This document shows positions 60,483-64,000 of a DNA stretch of 64,000 bases, one piece after another. The translations under genes and the position numbers were made by a program. Source of the DNA: Cohnella endophytica (GTDB lineage Bacteria; Bacillota; Bacilli; Paenibacillales; Paenibacillaceae); the NCBI RefSeq assembly GCF_003628305.1, contig NZ_RBZM01000002.1, forward strand, positions 620,001-684,000, given 5' to 3'. Every line of letters begins with the position of its first letter. Positions within the stretch are counted from its first letter, which is position 1. The notes beneath the pieces were generated by a model, which did not search any database, was not told the origin of the DNA, and was given only the letters and a program-made list of their open reading frames with translations.

Positions 60483-61658
60483 TTATTCTGCTCCTATGTT
60501 TTTTTTGTTTTTTTCCGAACTGGTATGCACGATGTTGAGCTTTATCCGGATATCATGGATGGCATCGTCGGTCAACAGCCGATCCTCTGCCGGGGACATG
60601 GACTTCCATAGACCGTAATGATATCGGAATAATTGATATTCCAGATTCAAGATATCCGTCTTGTGATCGATCCCTGTCCGAAACACTTTGCGGATTTCGT
60701 CTTCGATCGCCTTCGCCGTCGCGTCGGTTAATTGCCGATAGTCCAACAAGTCGTTTTTGGTCCGTGAGACGACGCTTCCCGTCGCTTTTACTTTGATGTC
60801 GAATTGCGGCCGATCCCCGCGGCTTATCGTTTTCACTTTGGATTTCGGATTATCGATAACGATTTGCACCGACGGATCTTTGGGATCCGGCACCGGAATT
60901 CCCGCGCGTACGATGCCGCTCTGAACCCATCGAAGCCCGGATAGTTCTTCCAACGGAATGAAGCTTTTGAACGAATCGTTTTTGAGAAATATCGCGCCGT
61001 TAATTTTCAATTTGAGCTCCGGCTTCTCTTTTTCCGACCACTGCGTTTTGTTAGCGGCGAGCGACGGAATGCACAAAGTAAATCCCGGTTCATTGATCTG
61101 TCTGATCACTTCATGAAGCTTAATCGGACTGACGAAAGAAGATTGGGAATGGATCGCTTCCGGTTCGTGAAGCATCGTATCGAGCGGAGACCGTTCGAAA
61201 AATCCGGTTACGGAAAAAATATCCTTTACCGATCCTCTCGTAGCGTATACCCAGGGCGTCAAGCGAAATTCGTGATAACGGCTGAAGCTTTCGTAAATGG
61301 AGATTATGCCTTCCTTCATGGCGCTTTCGCTGATCACTAATGCCGATACATGCCCCCAAATGATTCGCTCTTGAGCTGTTTCGTAAACTTGGAACAAAGC
61401 TTCTTCAAAGGTATCTCCGCTTCCTTCTCCGATCCATATTTTCGAAGGGCCCCTCGTGCCGGTCGATGTTTTCGCGACATTCTGGAAATCCGCCATCTGG
61501 ATGTACCCGTAATACTTTCCGTCTTTGAAATCGACTCCTACGGCGTTCGCGTAACTCAATTTTTCAATGTTTTTCATGTCGTTGTCGCAACCCGACACGA
61601 GAAGCCACCCAACGATCAAGCCAAGCATGCTTAACGATTTGCGCATCGGCGTTCTCAC
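60483..61658 (-). CDS. Spore germination lipoprotein, Ger(x)C family
   Basis: 391 aa. The GTG at 61658 overlaps the GerA stop (GTGA); an ATG at 61646 is an alternative. Lipoprotein signal 'WLLVSGCDND' with Cys24. 'NAVGVDFKDGKYYGYIQMADFQN' type N-terminal domain and a C-terminal domain ending 'WKSM...' are usual for GerAC/GerKC. It is part of a nutrient germinant receptor in the inner spore membrane. No B subunit gene lies between or beside the A and C genes. Confidence 0.92.
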   Translation of the reverse strand: MRTPMRKSLSMLGLIVGWLLVSGCDNDMKNIEKLSYANAVGVDFKDGKYYGYIQMADFQNVAKTSTGTRGPSKIWIGEGSGDTFEEALFQVYETAQERIIWGHVSALVISESAMKEGIISIYESFSRYHEFRLTPWVYATRGSVKDIFSVTGFFERSPLDTMLHEPEAIHSQSSFVSPIKLHEVIRQINEPGFTLCIPSLAANKTQWSEKEKPELKLKINGAIFLKNDSFKSFIPLEELSGLRWVQSGIVRAGIPVPDPKDPSVQIVIDNPKSKVKTISRGDRPQFDIKVKATGSVVSRTKNDLLDYRQLTDATAKAIEDEIRKVFRTGIDHKTDILNLEYQLFRYHYGLWKSMSPAEDRLLTDDAIHDIRIKLNIVHTSSEKNKKNIGAE

Positions 61659-63133
61659 TTTTTCGGTTTTTTTATCATCGAAGTCGAGAAACGGGATCTT
61701 CTAAACGGATTGACCAAAAACGCGGCCAGCCACTCTTTAAATCGTAAGGAGGTGATCGGATCGAGAAAAGCCACTCCGAAACTTTCGAGCCGGCACAAGT
61801 AAATCAGGATGACGAACATGGCCAGTAGGAATCCGTAAATCCCGAGGAAAGCAGATGCCAAGACGATGAATATTCGGAGAAGACTAACCGTTCCCGATAA
61901 GGACTGATTAACCAAAGAAAACGTAGCTACCGCCGATATAGCTACAACGACGAGCAGCGTGGGAGAAGCGAGGCCAGCCTGGATGAGGGATTCTCCGATG
62001 ATCAGGCCGCCGACGATCCCAACCGTCTGCCCTACGGCTTTAGGCAGCCTAATTCCGGCTTCACGAAGCAATTCGAACAAAAAAAGCAGTAACAGCGACT
62101 CAAGGATCATCGGGAACGGAACTCCGTTTCGGGAAACGACGACCGTCGACAACAACGTCAACGGAATTTGATCCAAATTCACGGTCGCGATCGCGAGCCA
62201 GAAGCCCGGCAAATATATGCTTAGAAACAAGCCGATGAGTCGAAGCGCCCGTTGAAACATTACGTAATAATAAGGAAAATGCACGTCCTCAGGCGTCTTC
62301 AGCAATTCCGTAAAATTACTCGGCCCGATCAAGGCCATTGGAGATCCGTCTACTAGAACGATGAATCTTCCGCGCAACATCGTTTCGATGACATAGTCGG
62401 GCCGACCGATATAATCGATCAGAGGAAACAGCGAAAACGTCCGATTCGACAGCCATTGTTCAAGCTGGCCGCTACTCAGCACGCTTTCCGTTCGTAACGA
62501 ATTCAATCTTTCGCGTGCCTCGGCGATCATATCCGGATTCGCTTTGTGGCTTAAATAGAGCAGCGATACGCGGGTTTTGCTTAAGCTGCCGATGACGAAC
62601 AATTCACTGAATAACAAGCCGGTACGCAGACGCTTCCGAATCAGTCCCATATTCGTGAACAATTCTTCCGTAAACGCATCCTTAGGTCCTTTTATCGATA
62701 TTTCCGTATTGGATTCTTGCAACGCTCGTTTCGGAACATCGGAAATGTCGACTGCCCAGAAGTCGGTATTTCCGGCGAGATACAGGATCAGTTGTCCGCC
62801 GAACAGCGCTTCGGCCATGTCTTCGATCGTCTTTTTTAGCTTCATTACCGGCAATCTATCCGATTGATCCGGAGTCTCTTCGGAATTGGACGCCCCTTCG
62901 TACGCAAATTGGCACACTCTGGCGAAATATCCGTTCAATTGATTTTTATCGATCATGCTTTCGCAATAAAAAGCCGTTAACCTATCCGAAGACTCCGGCT
63001 GCGGCAACGGCGGAAAAAAAATATCCGCATGCCGCGAGAACCCCCGTTTCAACTCCTCATTCTGCAATGTCCCTTTACTCAGACGATCTTCAAGCTCCGC
63101 ATAGAGCGCAGCTTCCTCCGGCGATAGTTGCAT
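61655..63133 (-). CDS. Spore germination receptor subunit A (GerA family)
   Basis: ATG at 63133 with GGGAGGT upstream; 492 aa. A soluble N-terminal half with 'TNMGLIRKRLRTGLL' and 'IDYIGRPDYVIETMLRGR', then about five membrane helices ('ILESLLLLFLFELLREAGIRLPKAVGQTVGIVGGLIIGE' region). Typical size for GerAA. Confirms that the host forms endospores. Expression is expected from a forespore promoter in the 262-base gap upstream; I did not identify a convincing sigma-G box. Confidence 0.93.
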   Translation of the reverse strand: MQLSPEEAALYAELEDRLSKGTLQNEELKRGFSRHADIFFPPLPQPESSDRLTAFYCESMIDKNQLNGYFARVCQFAYEGASNSEETPDQSDRLPVMKLKKTIEDMAEALFGGQLILYLAGNTDFWAVDISDVPKRALQESNTEISIKGPKDAFTEELFTNMGLIRKRLRTGLLFSELFVIGSLSKTRVSLLYLSHKANPDMIAEARERLNSLRTESVLSSGQLEQWLSNRTFSLFPLIDYIGRPDYVIETMLRGRFIVLVDGSPMALIGPSNFTELLKTPEDVHFPYYYVMFQRALRLIGLFLSIYLPGFWLAIATVNLDQIPLTLLSTVVVSRNGVPFPMILESLLLLFLFELLREAGIRLPKAVGQTVGIVGGLIIGESLIQAGLASPTLLVVVAISAVATFSLVNQSLSGTVSLLRIFIVLASAFLGIYGFLLAMFVILIYLCRLESFGVAFLDPITSLRFKEWLAAFLVNPFRRSRFSTSMIKKPKK

Positions 63134-63395
63134 TCAATTACCTCCCCCAACCTAGGAACAACGCTATCCCCCGATTATCGGATCGCAAAGCCTGTCGGTA
63201 TATTGCCCAAAAATGGTAAAAGCATGTATGAAAACCTTTCGAAGGCCTAAACGATGATTTAATTATGTAGTTGCGAACAAACGTTCGGTATTTTATAATA
63301 GACGCATGGGCAATACTGGGATGTGGACGTTCTCCGCAAACCGATCCGAATTGCCTTTAGTGTTAATCAATGTGAATCCGAGGAGATGAATTAAA

Positions 63396-63821
63396 ATGAC
63401 AACGCGTTTGACGCCTTATCTTGTCATGGAAGGAACTGCTAGCGAAGCGATCCGGTTTTATGAATCGGCATTAGATGCCAAGGTCCTCTTTTCCCAAACA
63501 TTCGGAGAGATGCCTGAAAACCCCGAGTTCCCGTTGCCACCCGAAGCCAAGGGACTGATCGGTCACGCTTTGATTAAGATCGGAGAATCCGACCTTATGT
63601 TTTCGGATGCGTTTCCGGGCCAGCCCATTCAAAAGGGAAGCAATGTAACGATCTGCATCTCGACGAATGACGCAAGCGAAGCGAAACAAATTTTCGAGGC
63701 TTTGCAGCAAGACGGGCACGTGGTCTTGCCGCTTACGGAAACCTCTTTCAGCCCAGCATATGGCCAAGTAACGGACAAGTTCGGCATAACCTTCCAAATC
63801 TTTACTGAAGGCCGTATGTAA
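63396..63821 (+). CDS. PhnB-like VOC family protein
   Basis: ATG at 63396 with GAGGAGA upstream; 141 aa. Single-chain VOC fold of the PhnB/DUF3307-like type: 'TPYLVMEGTASEAIRFYESAL', 'GHALIKIGESDLMFSD' and 'YGQVTDKFGITFQIF'. Function in the family is mostly unknown. Single gene with its own terminator. Confidence 0.9.
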   Translation: MTTRLTPYLVMEGTASEAIRFYESALDAKVLFSQTFGEMPENPEFPLPPEAKGLIGHALIKIGESDLMFSDAFPGQPIQKGSNVTICISTNDASEAKQIFEALQQDGHVVLPLTETSFSPAYGQVTDKFGITFQIFTEGRM

Positions 63822-63842
63822 TCGCTTGTCGTCAATGCAATA

Positions 63843-63885
63843 ACGAAACGGCTCTGTCCCCTCTTGGGTGGCAGAGCCGTTTCGT
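63843..63885. terminator. Bidirectional terminator near right edge
   Basis: ACGAAACGGCTCTG pairs perfectly over 14 bases with CAGAGCCGTTTCGT, between converging genes. Confidence 0.9.
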
Positions 63886-63894
63886 ATCTTGTAT

Positions 63895-64000
63895 TCAATA
63901 ACCTCCTTTCCTTACCGGGAAAAAGGAAAACGCAAAAAGAGCCGCCAATATCCCGCAACCGAATAATAGCGAGATCATGTAAAAATAGTGGTGGATCGCT
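63895..64000 (-). CDS. C-terminus of an integral membrane transporter (MFS-like), partial
   Basis: The minus strand is open from the right edge to a TGA at 63895-63897. The 35 visible residues form one hydrophobic helix ('ISLLFGCGILAALFAF') and a short basic tail ('FFPVRKGGY'), as at the end of major facilitator proteins. The rest is outside the window. Confidence 0.5.
   Translation of the reverse strand, partial: AIHHYFYMISLLFGCGILAALFAFSFFPVRKGGY

Noticed and set aside
63134-63395. A forespore (sigma-G) promoter before the germination genes
   Set aside because: A CAATATA sequence resembles a -10 box but no acceptable -35 partner was found, so it is not listed.
1-64000. CRISPR arrays, insertion sequences, prophage, tRNA or rRNA genes
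   Set aside because: No regularly spaced repeats, transposase or integrase motifs, or cloverleaf/rRNA signatures were seen on reading both strands.

Overview
The window looks like a chromosome segment of a spore-forming, motile member of the Paenibacillaceae (Paenibacillus or Cohnella type). The evidence is a GerA/GerC germination gene pair, lipoprotein substrate-binding proteins, YesM/YesN two-component systems, ABC sugar importers without their own ATPase, and Gram-positive ribosome binding sites with frequent TTG and GTG starts. About 80% of the window is devoted to sensing, importing and degrading complex glycans. No rRNA, tRNA, CRISPR array, transposase or phage gene was seen.

Layout. 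1-13.2 kb, all on the minus strand: a YesM/YesN pair, a GH95 glycosidase, an ABC sugar importer, a chemoreceptor, a parvulin-type foldase and a secreted clan GH-A glycosidase that runs off the left edge. 13.2-18.2 kb: two AraC regulators, a GH27 enzyme and a MATE exporter. 18.3-28.3 kb: an LplABC-type importer with its own YesM/YesN pair, a secreted GH43 enzyme with a binding module, and a PhyH-type dioxygenase. 28.4-36.2 kb: a five-gene, translationally coupled operon flanked by AraC genes. 36.2-48.9 kb: a second operon of ABC importer, GHL6/GH151-like glycosidase, cytoplasmic sulfatase, two short CHR ion transporters and a true formylglycine-generating enzyme, divergent from a third YesM/YesN pair. 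49-56.4 kb: asparaginase, CutC, an extra LspA, GH35 beta-galactosidase, a tiny type I toxin, a GntR regulator and a secreted protein of unknown function. 56.5-64 kb: VOC proteins, an FMN reductase, a NarL-type two-component system, the germination genes and the end of a membrane transporter.

How the genes work together. The coupled operon at 29.3-35.2 kb reads as a complete route from L-galactose to 2-keto-3-deoxy-D-gluconate: a plant-type L-galactose dehydrogenase, a COG3618 lactonase, an LgoD-like L-galactonate 5-dehydrogenase, UxaB and UxaA. The GH95 enzyme has threonine where the best-known alpha-L-fucosidase has histidine, which fits an alpha-L-galactosidase that would feed the route. 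The neighbouring operon could import sulfated oligosaccharides, remove sulfate in the cytoplasm with an FGE-matured sulfatase, and perhaps export the sulfate through the CHR pair. With GH27, GH35 and GH43 (beta-1,3-galactanase type) nearby, the whole segment looks like a utilisation locus for a galactan carrying L-galactose or L-fucose and sulfate. That overall picture is inference; the individual family assignments are mostly firm.
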